From NCBI GenBank assembly GCA_030386875.1, contig CM059576.1, positions 18,914,058 through 18,978,057 on the forward strand: a DNA stretch of 64,000 nt. Reading direction: 5' to 3'. The notes under the pieces were generated by a model. The model saw only the letters and a program-made list of their open reading frames with translations. It had not been told where the DNA came from and did no database searches. Position 1 is the first letter of the stretch, and each line of letters opens with the position of its first letter. Shown here one piece after another: positions 33,206-45,856 of the stretch. The stretch is from Morinoia aosen (taxonomy: Eukaryota > Arthropoda > Malacostraca > Amphipoda > Talitridae). Both the position numbers and the translations under genes were made by a program.

Positions 33206-35370
33206 TACACAACGATATGAAAAAGTTTAAGATGGCATTGTCCGCGGAGTTTCCACGGCTCCTGCTACTACCTAATAATACCGTTGATTTATTTGTTTCG
33301 AGTCCGCTCCTTACATTTCTCTGTCACGCTCATAAGGATAGTTACAATGACCGTATATGTGATCCGAGTTTGACGTGTTCACATGAACGAAAAATGTTTT
33401 TTATCACGGATGCTGTCAGAATGGACCCTTTAGGTACGACAATTGAAATGGTTTACGAAAAAATTTCCAGGGGAAAATTCTTCTTACCCATAATTGTCAG
33501 TGAAATTGTCCTAGTGAGGGTGCTTCTAGCTTAACCAAGTGCCTACTTCTTTATTTTTCTTTAAAACATTTTTACATCTTTGAAGCACTATGCTTGGCAA
33601 CCGAAATTTTCGACGTTGATAATAGAGTTATTTAATTTTCGAATAAATTATTAATAAGTTTTTGCCCAAATTTATAAAAAAGGAAATTCAGAAAAAATTG
33701 CTCTAATTGAATAGAAGGGCTATTGAATATGTTGCACGGACCCTGCAGCATGAACTGAGAGGTAAGCAATGGTAATATACGCGTGCAGGCTTCTGGAATG
33801 TCTGAAAACTGAATTCATGAATTCATGTAATTTCCCTAATTTTATTATTTACTTCAAAATATTCCCTCCCTGGTTAAATTACTTTACAATTTGTTCAGAT
33901 GTCCAAAACTGGAAGAACTAGCCACCTTGGCATTGGAGTAGTCGTCAGTACCCAAAGGGTTGATGGCTATTTTTTATATGAGTTTCACCAGTGCACAAGG
34001 TTAATAATATTTTAATCGCGGGTTCTTTTGGGCTTGAAGTTTTTGTTTTTAATTATTTTTGAAATGTTTGTTCCTAGGAAATAATCGATTCCCGTCATTT
34101 TTGACGTCTATACCAAACCACCCCTACACCTCACCCTTCTCGCAGTCTCCCTTCTCAAAAAAAGGTGTACTAGTTTTCTTGACAGTGACGTGATATAGTG
34201 CGTTTGTACAGCAAAAATGAGTGCATTAATTTACTGGTGAACTGAAAGCAAGACCGCCACTGCTAATCACCTCCTATCTATTCTAAAGAGCGTGACACAA
34301 AACATATAAACAAACACACGACGGTCATTCCGAGTAATATAGAAGATAAGATTTAATAGAAATGCATTCACATGCTGGACAATACCTCTTTGTGAAATAA
34401 TTTCTTTTCAAGTGAATAAACAATCGCGTCCTTCGTGTGTGCTAGCAAACTCTCATGATAGCTTGATATTTTTGGCTGTAACCTCTAATTGAATTAGGCT
34501 TTTTCTTTAGTGACTTCATGTAATGAAGCAGCCTTTTGTCTTACCTCAAGTGTACAAGATGCACGACCTTCGTCCTGTTCTCTCATGTTTTCTATTCATT
34601 CATTCAGTAAACATTATGCCGTATGTATCTGCTCCTTTTTTTAAACAAATATTGTAAAATAGTAAAAAGTCTGAAATATTGCTACAGACTCATAAACAGA
34701 GATAACCCGCACGATGAAAATAAGAATACAATATGAATCGAGAGTTGCACAGCTCGATGTAAGCTGAAAGTTTTTGTATTTTTTTCCCCAATTTGTGGGA
34801 ACTGGAAGACGATGTTTCTCTACTCGAAATGTAAAGCTCAGGTCAGAAACACTGGGATGACGAACCTAGTCATTGACGTACCTTTAAAAAACCACATGCA
34901 TTAATGAACAAAATAAAAAATGCATTTTTGAGGTCGAGAAATTTATTTAGTTTTTCATATACAAAACCAGACACCTGCTACTTTAGTGAATCTAAATTGA
35001 AAGCGACTTCACCATATCGGTTCTAAAGGTAACTCTTACACTTCAGCAGCGAAATGTTTCACTCCGAAACATGCTACGTCTTAGTATTGTAAGTTAGAAA
35101 ACAACACAACATCAATCTGTGTCGTTGTTTTGAAAATTAACATATTTTAACCACCAGCATTTAGGAATAGAAGTAGATAACTATTTGATGGCCTATGACG
35201 TACCTGAACTGTTCCCCACCTCGGACCCATGTGCAAAGATTTACAGACGCATGAAAGGTTCAATTTTGCATCCAGTGAAGTCAGTGGGATATTTGGGATT
35301 TCAAACCAAAATAATGATTGCTAAAAGTTTGGAAATTCATTTAACTAGGAGGACCCATGAAAGTTTCACG
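33206..35370. other. Intron sequence, nothing recognised
   Basis: AT-rich. The plus frame at 33151-33534 (127 codons) partly overlaps the antisense of the LINE and has no recognisable domain. Confidence 0.35.
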
Positions 35371-35379
35371 GACAATGTC

Positions 35380-35700
35380 ATCAATAAGCTAGGTGGACCC
35401 GTGAAAAAATTCAGTCAACATTACCTCCAAACTGTAAAATATATTCCAACCTGACCTATGTTAACCTAACATGTTCTAATCTATTTTGTCCAAACCTATG
35501 GTAACCAAATCTATCCTAGCCTGACATATCTAACCTATCCTAACCTAACTTCAACCAATATCATCGTTGGGCTAGGTCCATGAAAAACTTCAGTTAACAT
35601 TACCTCACAAATTCTAACATAACATATTTCAACCTATACCCATCCTAACATAACATGTACTAAGATATCATATCCTAACAAATCAAAAAATGAAATTGAA
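35380..35700. repeat. Degenerate CCTAA-like tract
   Basis: Irregular TAACCTAACCTATCCTAAC sequence with two copies of a GCTAGGTSSACCCGTGAAA-like motif (about 35388 and 35570). It is the reverse-complement counterpart of 30295-30450, so the two are copies of one dispersed repeat in opposite orientation. Confidence 0.6.
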
Positions 35701-36726
35701 AATTTAAAAAATGAAAAAAAAATGAAACAATAAATAATTTTCCTTCCCCCTCTCCTTCTTTCTCTCCCTTCCTTCTCACCCTAACTCTCTCTGCCTCCCT
35801 CTCCCTCTAAAGTAACACGCCCCGACGCGAGCCAACCAGTATCACAGATACCGCTATGATGTAGAAGGGCGAGACGCACACAGTCGTAAGCGTATCAATA
35901 TATGTGTAGATTATGCCCTTCAGAAAGTCAATCGAAAGCAAGCATCTTGAATGTACAGCGAAAGCGAAACGAACTTCATGTAAAGAGTTAGCGGGTCTGA
36001 ATTATTCTTTATGGATTCTACATTTGCCTGATGTAATTAAATACTAAAATTAGCAAATATTCGCTCGTTAATCAATTTAAATGAAAAAATCAGAAAAAAA
36101 GGTAGTGTAAAATAAGAGAGATGAGAGAACAATGTCCAGTAAACAGGCTGCCACGCCGTGACCACTCGAGTGTGTGAGACAATGTCTAGCGCAGAGTACA
36201 CAGTCTCCCGACAACAGATCGAATGCCAGCGAGTCGTGGAAATGTCGAGTGTCATGAATCATGAGCTGAATCATTTGACATGACAAAACTACGAAGCCAT
36301 TGGAAAAGAAGCGATGTAACCATCGTACAGCACACAGCTCTGAGGACAACTACCGCCACTACTGGCCGCTCTCTAGCAGCGCCATGTGGACTTCAGCTCA
36401 TCAGTTGCGTGCTGCCATTGTCTGCCAAGTCAATTCTGAATTATAAATTGCACGCAAAATTTGAGCCTCACGAAAGTGCAGGCAAATTTTGTGCACTCCT
36501 CTTGTCAATGAAAGAATGTACGCAAAACAGGAAGTAGTGTCTACGTCTGTCGTGTCATTTGAGCGTCATCGTTCGATTGATGTTTGAGTGAGTTCTTAAT
36601 CCTGCAAATTGCATATGGATATGCAGAATCAAAGACAATAATAAAGATAGTCGTGTATTTAATACATATTGAAATGAAATTGGCAGCCCAAGTAAAACAA
36701 TTAAATGTTCGAACTTTCCTTTTCAG

Positions 36727-36875
36727 GTGTCGACTGGGGTACTTTGTTGGTTGCGTCACCACCGCAGAGAGCGTCGAAGTTCTTGCTTCAGTCGCCGTTC
36801 GTTTCTCTAAACTGGAGCTTACACTACGAGGTCCCCTCGATCTTAGCGCTCTTGAAGGGAAATGCGAGGAGCTTC
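36727..36875 (+). CDS. Gene A exon A3
   Basis: A 149-nt exon with acceptor CCTTTTCAG and donor C|GTGAGT. It is exactly the same length and phase as exon 62876-63024, and both begin with CRL. It encodes a leucine-rich segment (VLASVAVRFSKLELTLRGPL, DLSALEGKCEEL). A pattern such as LELTLRGPLDLSAL fits an LRR-like fold, but no standard LRR consensus is clear. The one leftover base joins exon 42904-43063. Confidence 0.8.
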
Positions 36876-37384
36876 GTGAGTCTTGCGGGAGCAACGTGAC
36901 CATGGCAGTAATTTGAGTGCCACAAGTTTGGTGCTGTAGTTATTTTGTGCAGAGAGTTCAGTATCTGGTGAAGGAATGACTTAGGCGTCTGCCTTAAGCG
37001 AGCCATAAGCTCGGTCAGAACCTTGTAACAAACTATACAAACAGTATGAATAACAGAAATAGTCATGAGCAGTTGTAATCAGCTTCTGATGAGTGAAAGT
37101 TTTCTTCACGAGATACCGACAACATATTTCATAATTCACTCTGTCATAAAGTTATAGGGAACGAGCTATAGGGAATTATAGGGAATTAATTATTATATTA
37201 TAGGGAATTAGCTCCAGCAGTGGAGACAACAACAAGTGCGGCAGCTGTACAGGCACAGCTGTGAAGCGCTGTTGCATCGTTTGGTACAGTTCATGACAGA
37301 GCTGTTGGCCTCCTGAAGGCGTCACTCTGATTATGTAATGGAGACGGACACGAGAGCCATAGGAAAAATTTGCATTAACAATAG

Positions 37385-37930
37385 AAATTTTAAACAATTT
37401 TAAACAATTTTAACAATGTATTCACCACAGGAGATACAGAGGTAGAATGTTTCTTAAATCTAGTACAATGGTCAAGTTTGAATATAGCTACCTGTGGGCC
37501 CGAATAAGTTCAGCGACTTCTGGGGCATCCTACCATCACGTTATTCTAAGGTGTACAATACTGTTTACCCTAAATCACTTAACCTAGTTTCGCATTAGAC
37601 TGATCAGTGAGATAATTTATTCGATATCAGATATTTCATTTTTAAAATATAGGTTATATGGACTATATAAACAGTACATTCGATAAACGATTTAACAGTA
37701 GACTGAATATCGGCGATGTTACCCACGGCACATTACAATATTGGAAAAAGTCATGTAGGAGACAAGATTTGACTTGGTGATCTTACACGACTAATATTTC
37801 GATAGGAAGTGAGACTCAAGATTTCTGTTGAATACCTTGTAAGAATTACTATCACGGATCTTCGTAGATATTGAGTTTCAAGTGTTAGTTCCAACGAAGA
37901 GGATACTGTGTTGCAGAGGATACTGTGTAG
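37385..37930 (-). mobile_element. LINE 3' fragment, second copy
   Basis: Shares long blocks with 30455-30990, for example CCCGAATAAGTTCAGCGACT and TTAGTTCCAnnGAAGAGGATACTG. It has the same short-repeat 3' tail (TTGTTTAAAATTGTTTAAAA on the minus strand). Strongly 5'-truncated and non-coding. Confidence 0.75.
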
Positions 37931-38371
37931 GTATAGAAATGGACGGAAGTAGCATATGTATATTATCCATTTACGTAAAAAATAACTATATTATTAGGAT
38001 CTAAAGCATACTTATGTCGCCTTGTAACACTCGCTTTGGTGACAGTTTATGGAGAGAAAAATAGTGAATGGGTTTTGGTGTTGCACGGCAAGAGCCGGTG
38101 AGGTATGGAAGAACGCCGTCTGGCTTACGGACCTCACGAGGAGGCATCAAAGTTATGCAGATAAAGTTTGGGTACAACAAAACCCTTGTTTGTTCGTACT
38201 CTCTGGCTTACTATCGTCATCTCGACTGTGTTACGATTGTTCAAATTTACCAACACTTGCCGAGTTGCTGGAATATTGACACGATGTCATAAATAAGCCA
38301 CCAACATTCCCAGTTCACCTTCTTGAAGTGAAAATTCAGAAAATGGCCGTACAGCTGTTGTTATTGCTTAA

Positions 38372-38852
38372 GGCCCCCTCACACGCGCAAATATATCTGC
38401 AAACTTATCTGAACTGGTGCTGAATTCGTGCGTTTGTACGCTCATTTCAGGTTGGCACAGACTGTTTGAGGCAGATGAGCCATGCTTGATAGTTTTGGAG
38501 CGACCGGCTGGCAGCTGCAAACCTTGACACCACGTCAGTGTCACGCCAGCCTTCGTGTGTGGTGCACGGCTGTACTCTGCCTCTCTCCCTCCTTATGCAC
38601 TTCAATAAGCAATTTCTTATTTGTATGTTCACTACTTTTTAGAAACTATTCTTTAGCCCATTTTGAGCGAGCTTTTACATCTATTTTATTTCTTATTCAT
38701 TGCAACTATAGCGAATCCTATGAATTGAACGAACTCGCCGTCTGGAGTCGCTATTCTTGTGCGTACTCTCCACCTAGCTGCTACTGGTATACTGAAGTGC
38801 GCGCCAGTCTTTGTCAAGTTTGCAGTGTGTTGTTTGCATCGTGTGAGGGGCC
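38372..38852. mobile_element. MITE with GGCCCCCTCACACG termini
   Basis: Terminal inverted repeats GGCCCCCTCACACG and CGTGTGAGGGGCC, each bordered by TTAA (38368-38371 and 38853-38856). A third similar end (GTGTGAGGGGGCC) lies at 38905-38918, suggesting overlapping or composite insertions. TIR style is Harbinger-like, but the TTAA flank would also fit other superfamilies. Non-coding. Confidence 0.6.
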
Positions 38853-39709
38853 TTAAGACCGTCAAACCAAATTCAGTTCAGATTGTCTGCCAACATATTT
38901 GTACGTGTGAGGGGGCCTTTAGACATTGGTACTTGAGACACACAGTGGGTTGCAAAAGTATTCAACACAGTTTTTTCTTCAATATTTCTAAAAAGTGAAT
39001 CAATTTCAGTGAAACAATCACAAAATAAATGAATGGACATCATCTATCCAAACATAGGTGAGACAAACGAACATCGCCCAGAAAAAAAAATGTATTGCTA
39101 AAATTCTAAATAGGTCCTGTGCAAAAGTATTTATCACACCTAAAAATATGATGATAAGGTCTGCAGTTCATTATGACATCATTTTCATTTTGATATGAGC
39201 TGTCATTTACGCGAATTACATACGACATAGCTCGCTACACATTGTTTCTCCCACTTACTGGCTGGCAACAGTTACAGTCTTCCACAGCAGCTCATACTTC
39301 TTGTCAATGGGTAAAACAAAGTAGATGTCGAATATAACAAGCAATAGTATCACAAAGCTTTACAAAGATGGTGAAAGGTGTAGAAACATTGTACAGTGAT
39401 ACAGTTGGTGCTGTAGTACGCAATTGGAAAATATATATAAAGCAGAAAATATTGGAAGGAGTGACCGTCCACGAACATTAGTCGAGGCAACTGTGACGTA
39501 CATTGTTCGTAATGTGAAGAAACAACCATTCTTGGCTCGCGAAGAAATTCAGAATGATCTGAAAAAGGCCAGAGTTTGGGTGAGTAAGGATACAATCAAA
39601 CGATCATCGAGACCTTGGAGCTGAATTCTGTGGGAAAGTCTTCCCACGTACGCCTCGTATAGTTTCTCATTGTAAGTCTGTAGCGTAGGCCGGTGGAATT
39701 TTTTTGCTA

Positions 39710-40050
39710 CGTCAGGTTGGGGTTGCAGCGGAGCGGTCGGGTTATTCTAGTTTTGCTACGTCTAGTTAGGGTCGCAGCGGAGTGGTCGGGTTATTCTAGT
39801 TATAATTTGTGTGGTTAGGGTTACAGCGGTGTGGTCGGGTTGTTGTAGTTTTGATTTGTGTGGTTGGGGTTGCAGCAGAGTGGTCGGGTTGTTGTAGTTT
39901 TGCTTTGTGTGGTTGGGGTTGCAGCGGTGTGGTCGGGTTGTTGTAGTTTTGCTTTGTGTGGTTGGGGTTGCAGCGGTGTGGACGGGTTGTTCTAGTTTTG
40001 CTCTGTGTGGTTGGGGTTGCAGCGGTGAGGTCAGATTGTTCTACTTATTT
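39710..40050. repeat. ~49-bp minisatellite
   Basis: About seven copies of a GT-rich unit of about 49 bp (GGTTGGGGTTGCAGCGGTGT and GGTCGGGTTGTTGTAGTTTT). Plus-strand open frames here are repeat translations. Confidence 0.9.
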
Positions 40051-40250
40051 TACGAGCACTGCTGTTCGGCTCCCTCTGTTGTTGCCACGTGAGATGGTTG
40101 TGTGGACGGGCGTCATGGCGACGTGTACTGGTGGCCTTGCTGTGCCGTGATCTGCCACTGACCCTTGACCTCCTACTACCTTGCTGCCACTTTTATTTTT
40201 AAATTTTTTTCGTGTTTGTGTGTATGGAAATTTTTTTCTTTAAATTTTTG

Positions 40251-40790
40251 GGTCAATATTGTATTTAATGTTGTCAACGAATTTAATAATTTCGTAGGTA
40301 TAGATAGGTAATAGAGTCGATTTTAAGACGTTTTACATGAATGAAAATGTGCCCGGAAATGCTTAGTTTTGGAGATATTTAACTTTGAAGTTATAGGAAC
40401 GTCGTTTATAAAATTGAACAAACGGAGAGATAAATAAGCAGAAATCCGGTTCGGACGTAACGATAGGTAAGGTTAGGTTTGGTAAAGTTAATTTAGTTAA
40501 ATATCCTAACCTAAGTAAGCCTAAAATATCTTAATTTAAGACGTTTTACATGAATGACAATGTGCCCGGAAATGCTTAGTTTTGGAGATATAGGATAAAT
40601 AACGCCAGGTAAGAATAGCATTAACGGCAGTTTCGATATGGCTCTTCCGGCGTTTTGCGGACGCGGACCACGCCAAGTTTTTTGGCGGGAGTCATCGGCC
40701 TCGGTATGGTTGAGTTAAAATCGACTATATTACCTATCTATACCTACGAAATTATTAAATTCGTTGACAACTTTAAATTCAATATTGACC
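40251..40790. mobile_element. Foldback element with ~76-bp terminal inverted repeats and 8-bp TSD
   Basis: The first and last 76 bases are near-perfect reverse complements (starting GGTCAATATTG). The 8-bp direct repeat AATTTTTG flanks both ends (40243-40250 and 40791-40798). Inside, a block of about 50 bp (GTTTTACATGAATGAMAATG and onward) occurs twice, 212 bp apart. An 8-bp duplication suggests a hAT-type or other transposase that makes 8-bp duplications, though the ends are not the usual CA.TG of hAT. Non-coding. Confidence 0.85.
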
Positions 40791-40889
40791 AATTTTTGTT
40801 CAGGTTTTTAAATTTTTAACAAATATAGGTGTTCGGGTTTTAAAACTTGAATCTATTCGGGTTACGGCCTTTGGGCTACGGCCTTTTTA

Positions 40890-41000
40890 AAACCTTAACA
40901 ACGGCGTATTGAAGTGAAACTTTGAACTGCAGACCTCTGGGCTACGGCGTATTGAAGTGAAACTTTGAACTGCAGACCTCTGGGCTACGGCCTGTTTTGG
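40890..41000. repeat. Short tandem duplication
   Basis: GTATTGAAGTGAAACTTTGA followed by ACTGCAGACCTCTGGGCTAC occurs twice in tandem (unit about 50 bp), with partial GGGCTACGGCC copies just upstream. Confidence 0.8.
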
Positions 41001-41960
41001 CATGCCATAGCGTTTAAAATATAAATCTAAGTTCCGCAGGAGAATGTTCCTGACCTTAGAGTTGCGCTAACACCTGCACAGCGAACCTTCCACTTGTATT
41101 TTCTTGTGAGCTATGACCTTCACGAGTTCAACTATCTTCCTACTATATTTGCTGTTCTGTAGCAGAACACCTACCCTCCTACCCTAATGTTTTTCTGCTA
41201 AACTTTCAAATTACTTCTTAAAATGGTTTGCGGCCCACCGAGTATGGCAATATACTTGGGTGAGTTACGGGTGTGACTTTCGTTTGTTACGTTGAGAGCT
41301 CTATTACTCGGTTTGTTGGTTATTCTTCTTATGATCGTTCTTTTCTATAGTTTCCTTAGTATACCATTTGCGAGTCTGGTGCGCGTCAGTCTGGGCTCCC
41401 GTCTGCTGTAATTTATGTTTGATTTTTCGCCTAACCTGCAGTGTCTAGCTCATCCGTTCTGGTTCTTCGATGTTGACAAGTACGCCATTCTTGCATACTT
41501 TTTGTGTTGAATCTCTGCGGTCTAAGTGTGTTGCATTGTGAATGTTATAGTGTCCGTTATGATTTCAACCGTGATTTGGTTCTGGTACTGATAGTGTTGC
41601 TGCTCCTGGCAGGTGTTCTTGGTTCGGTCTCCGCGGTTCCCGTGCTGGCTTCTTAAACCATTAACTGCGGACCATGTTGCGGATAAATTAACTGCGGACC
41701 GATTACTTTAACCATTAACTAAAGAGTTGTGCATCGCAATGCTACCTTACCTTGGGAAGTCTCTCTGTAAAACAGCGTTGTAACGCTGAGCACCTTCTAT
41801 TCGAGCAAAACCAAATGAATTTAGAAGCAAAATGATCGCAAAATATCGAAAATATTGTAAATTTAATGTAAATCTTTTTATCGGGGTTCAGCACTCCATA
41901 TCATCTTCTCAATTCAATTGATCTTAATTCAATTTGTATTCGTTTACTGAAATAGTTTTC
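41001..41960. other. Nested insertion sequence, unclassified
   Basis: Non-coding remainder of the DNA that splits the Tc1 element. It contains paired TTAACTGCGGACC motifs at about 41660 and 41690. No ORF or terminal structure was resolved. Confidence 0.35.
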
Positions 41961-42903
41961 TTACCCATGAATGTAGTGTACGAGAATTTCTTACAATTTA
42001 AGATCACAAAGAGAGATTCCATTATTGAAGAGAAAACATGTGAACGACTGGTTGAATTTTTTAAGAGATTGCAACTGGAATCAAATGACTTCTGGAAAAA
42101 GGTAATTTAGTCTGATGAAACGAAAATTAGACCTTTTGGGAGGATAATCAAGACCCACGTATGGAAGCTAAAGATTTCAGAATATAAGCCTATGAACACC
42201 TTTTCCTCAGTATAATGCGGAGGGGGAAGTTAATGATTTTAGGTTACGTTTCTAAGAATGAAGTCGGAGGAATAGAAATAATTCACATCTTTAGGCCATA
42301 GACGTAACTTCGTATTCCAACAAGACAACGACCCGAAGCATAACGCTAAATAACGAAAGATTTGCTCTCTGAAAATATTGATGTCTTGGAATTGCCATGC
42401 CTATCACCGGAACCAAATCTTATTTAAAATTTTACTAAATCACTTGAAATTGAAGAAGCAAGAAATAGATTAATTAAGAACTACAATTCAAATGAAAAAA
42501 GTCTGTGCAGAAGAATGCATGAGACTGTCAAACAGTTCACGTAAGACACTTGTAGAAAACTATGGGAAACGATTGAGGCTGTAAGACAGAACAGAGGCTA
42601 CCCTGGTACATTCTATAATAAGTTTGTGTGCAATACTTATGCTCAAGTCGCATTATATTTTGTGGCATGAAATTTTGTCTGGGTAATAATTTTCAGTTTA
42701 CACTCATGATTGTGTAGGTGAAGTTCATTTACATATTCTGTTGTTGCAGTAGAACTGATTAACTCTTTCTTGAAATAGAGTAAAAAAATTAATGCGCTGA
42801 ATGCTTTTGTTCCCCACAGTATCAAAATATAGTCCTTCAACTGGCGTCACAACAGTATTCATTTGGGCACTTATTAATCCTGTGAATTGTTCTCCCATTC
42901 TAG

Positions 42904-43063
42904 TTGTGAAGACCGCTCCGTTCAGCATAGATGGAAACTGCGAGATCAAAGCGCCACTGCCAGCCACACCTCTCCCCGAACTTAGAGTAGATTGCCGCGA
43001 CACGGACACATCCTGGGAGGCGGTGGCGAGCACGGTGTTGACTCTCGCCCCCCGCTGCGGTAG
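42904..43063 (+). CDS. Gene A exon A4
   Basis: A 160-nt exon with acceptor TTCTCCCATTCTAG and donor AG|GTGAGT. Two bases complete the codon left by exon A3, and two bases remain for the next exon. It encodes GNCEIKAPLPATPLPELRVD and SWEAVASTVLTLAPRCG. The composition is GC-rich like the other exons. The corresponding gene B exon would lie beyond the right edge. Confidence 0.65.
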
Positions 43064-43237
43064 GTGAGTTGGCTGCGGCGACCAGCGGCTGCACATCCAT
43101 TCTGATTAGCAGGATTGGTTGCTCCCGTGAAACTCATTGAGACCGCGTCTTTGGAAGTACGTGAGTGAGAAATGTTCGGATGCCTGAAATAATCGTTTGA
43201 AAAATAAACTGAAGTCGACAAAGTAAAAATGCTTTAA

Positions 43238-44923
43238 CCCGTCTCCACACGGCTGCCCTAACGGAAAGAATGAAAAATGGGTAAACTTGACTGCTTACTG
43301 TACATTCATTATTCAAGTTAGCAGTTTTGTTGTGAGTTTATTGTATAAGGGAAGGGTTGCTCTTTTTGTCAGTGAAAAAGAAATGCTGCTAGCCCAACAA
43401 AAATCTACGGAATTTAAGTTTTTATTTATGTAAAATACAAAAAAAAAGAAATCGAAAAATCACTGGCCATTTTTTCTATTGCATTTACCTTCTTTTTTAT
43501 GATGCAGTGTCATAGATTTTTACCTACTGAATCTTGTGGTGTGTAAAATTTTTTTCTAGGTTCAATAGTTCCGGAGTTATAAACATTTTTTTTTAAATAA
43601 TCAGTTTTTACAGTTTTTTTAGTTCATTTTCTGCATAAGCTGTTATCAAGCTGTTTCATTGTTTGGAAAGAGTTTTATATGCATAGAGCTTTTTCTTCTG
43701 ATGCAATGGTGGTATTGTTTTCTGCCGGGGAGGAAATCTGCGGATTCTGGACTATCTCTTTTGAAAAAAAATAAACACAAATTGTTAAAAATAACTTTTT
43801 CTTTCATTTCTATGGTAGTATTGTGTATTATTATGATGTATTCTTATAGATTTTAATCTTCTGAATACAATGATGCTTTTATTTTTTACCTACAACAAAT
43901 AGATCAGAAGTTATGAGCAAAAACATAATTTTTACGAACAAGAAAAACAAGAACACAACAAACGTTCAGGTACTCGCCAAATGATGGATGATGATGACCT
44001 ACCGCTCGCTGCTAGATGAAAACCAAGATGATAATAATGACCATGACGATAAATGATGATGATGATGATGATGATGACGAAACGTATCAGAAGACAGCGG
44101 GACCAATGTCGAGGAGGATGCCCCGTCGGTGGAGGGGTCCTCATACTTCTTCACCTTGAAGGCCCTCATCAGGGTGGAGACGGACGAGTCGGGGGCCTTC
44201 TCCTCCTTCTGGGACTCTGCATTCTCATCAGCCCACTCCTCGTACACAGCCATAGAGACCCCATCGCTGAGGTTTTCTGACTCCAAATCCAGCTCCTCGA
44301 GGGCGGTTCGGATTTCCTCCGAATTTAAACATTTCGAACGGCGAGGCATGGCTAATGTATCAAAAATGATCTCTGAAACCTATAAAGAAAAAAACATACA
44401 TTTGATAGTAGTGTATCAAAAGCACTTGCTTTGTTACACTTTGTTAGCTTTGATGAGAATACATAAATACTTTATTTATTCATAATTATATAACTGAAAT
44501 AAATGAAGTATTCATATATTCTCATCAAAGCACGAAGTGCAAGTGCCTTTGCTATACCCCGACAATGTTTACCAAAATTTCAATGCAATATCACTTCACT
44601 TTTGTACTCTATGAAGCGACCTTCTAAGAGGCAGAGTGTGTGCTGGCATGCCTCCGCAACACTTTTGGCCTTCTAAGAGGCCATGCAGCGCCGGTAGCCA
44701 CACTCCTCACCCGTCCTCTTCAGAGGCCACACTGAGTGGAAGAATGCAGACAGATTTGAAACTGTTATTTCTCCTCCCCTATCCACCTCACCTTATTTTA
44801 CCTTCCACCAATAAATGGCGCTCAACGAGACGCTTAAAACCATAAATGGCAACCTTAGGTTTGCTGATGTGCAACCTGTACTTGCTTCGCTGACCTTCTA
44901 AGAGTCCAGGACGTGGCGACGGG
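43238..44923 (-). mobile_element. piggyBac-like element, non-autonomous
   Basis: Ends CCCGTCTCCACACG (left) and, inverted, CCCGTCGCCACGTC (right), both bordered by TTAA (43234-43237 and 44924-44927). This is the piggyBac signature. Sub-terminal CCTTCTAAGAG motifs occur three times near the right end (44612-44902). Only the N-terminal part of a transposase-like ORF is present. The rest is AT-rich filler, so it is an internal deletion derivative. Confidence 0.85.
43999..44349 (-). pseudogene. piggyBac transposase N-terminus (truncated)
   Basis: 116 residues starting MPRRSKCLNSEEIRTALEEL, like the N-termini of piggyBac transposases (basic start, then acidic helices). An acidic stretch follows, then a poly-His run from a GATGAT microsatellite (44054-44083) and low complexity. 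The DDD catalytic core is absent. It starts about 575 bp inside the element's right end. Confidence 0.6.
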
Positions 44924-45856
44924 TTAAACTCTTTTCAGTTCAGATTACCGAGATTGTTGTTTCTATTAGGTCTCTAAAGTCGTAATGAAAACTACCTTTT
45001 CAAAAAGGAAACATCAGATTTGTCCATGTTTGACGTATGGACATGCATGTACTAAAGAAAAAAGTAATACACAGTACCCAAACACTATTATCTATATCAG
45101 TATATTAATTGCTATTTTCCTCTCGTGATAGAAGCTAAGTTGCAAGATAATTTAATACGAAAACAAAATTGAAATTAGAAAACCAGGAAAGTTTTTCTTG
45201 TATCGAATGAATGAAAAAAAACATTCCATCGATCTACGTCAATTATTCCTGCAAATCTCTATCTAAAGTATTACATATGACCTCTTCGTTATACATTGAG
45301 CCTGAAATATTTAGTTAGGGGTAATTTCTATTGTGTGTGAGTGAGGAACAACAAATAATGAATGATTACTGAACAGAGGGGGATGATTATCAAAACAAAG
45401 TTAAGGAGAAATGAAATTGATCAAAAAGCCAGATTTTGGAAAATCTCAAAGTCGAAACAGTGTCTTATCTGTCGGTAATGAAATTAACGTCTCCTTAGAT
45501 TGAACTTTTTGTTGTGATCTTGGTAAAATAAAGATGGACAAATGGTATCATGTCTAATGTCGTGTGCCTGTGTCGCTCTCTTTCTTTGAGAAAAGGCGTA
45601 TTCATGGATGGAAGTTGTCACCTGATTCAGAGCTATGCGTAGATTTGTACGACTTTGTAGGTGTTCTTAAACAGATATTCATACACTTCTGTTCGATTAT
45701 ATTTCCTTTTCAGCAGTGAAACCGATGAGCATGACATTGTTTGTGCTTTCAAATTTCGTTTTTGCATGCGCCTCGGTTTATTTATTTATCAGTTTGTGTA
45801 ATATGCACCTGCGGAGTGAGCATCCTCTCACTGTAACATTTCTGCTTCCATTTAAG

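Larger units (their letters stand above)
38943..42819 (+). mobile_element. Tc1-type transposon interrupted by nested DNA
   Basis: Ends CAGTGGGTTGCAAAAGTATT (left) and, inverted, CTGTGGGGAACAAAAGCATT (right). The right flank is TA; the left flank has decayed to CA. N-terminal transposase pieces lie at 39300-39650 (RPRTLVEATVTYIV, KKARVWVSKDTIKRS). C-terminal pieces lie at 41990-42650 (SDETK, QQDNDPKHNA, SPEPNLI), giving the DD34E-type catalytic blocks. Frameshifts and stops are frequent. About 2.3 kb of unrelated sequence (about 39655-41960) separates the halves. Confidence 0.75.

Noticed and set aside
33151..33534. 127-codon plus ORF
   Set aside because: Partly antisense to the LINE, with no domain or splice evidence.
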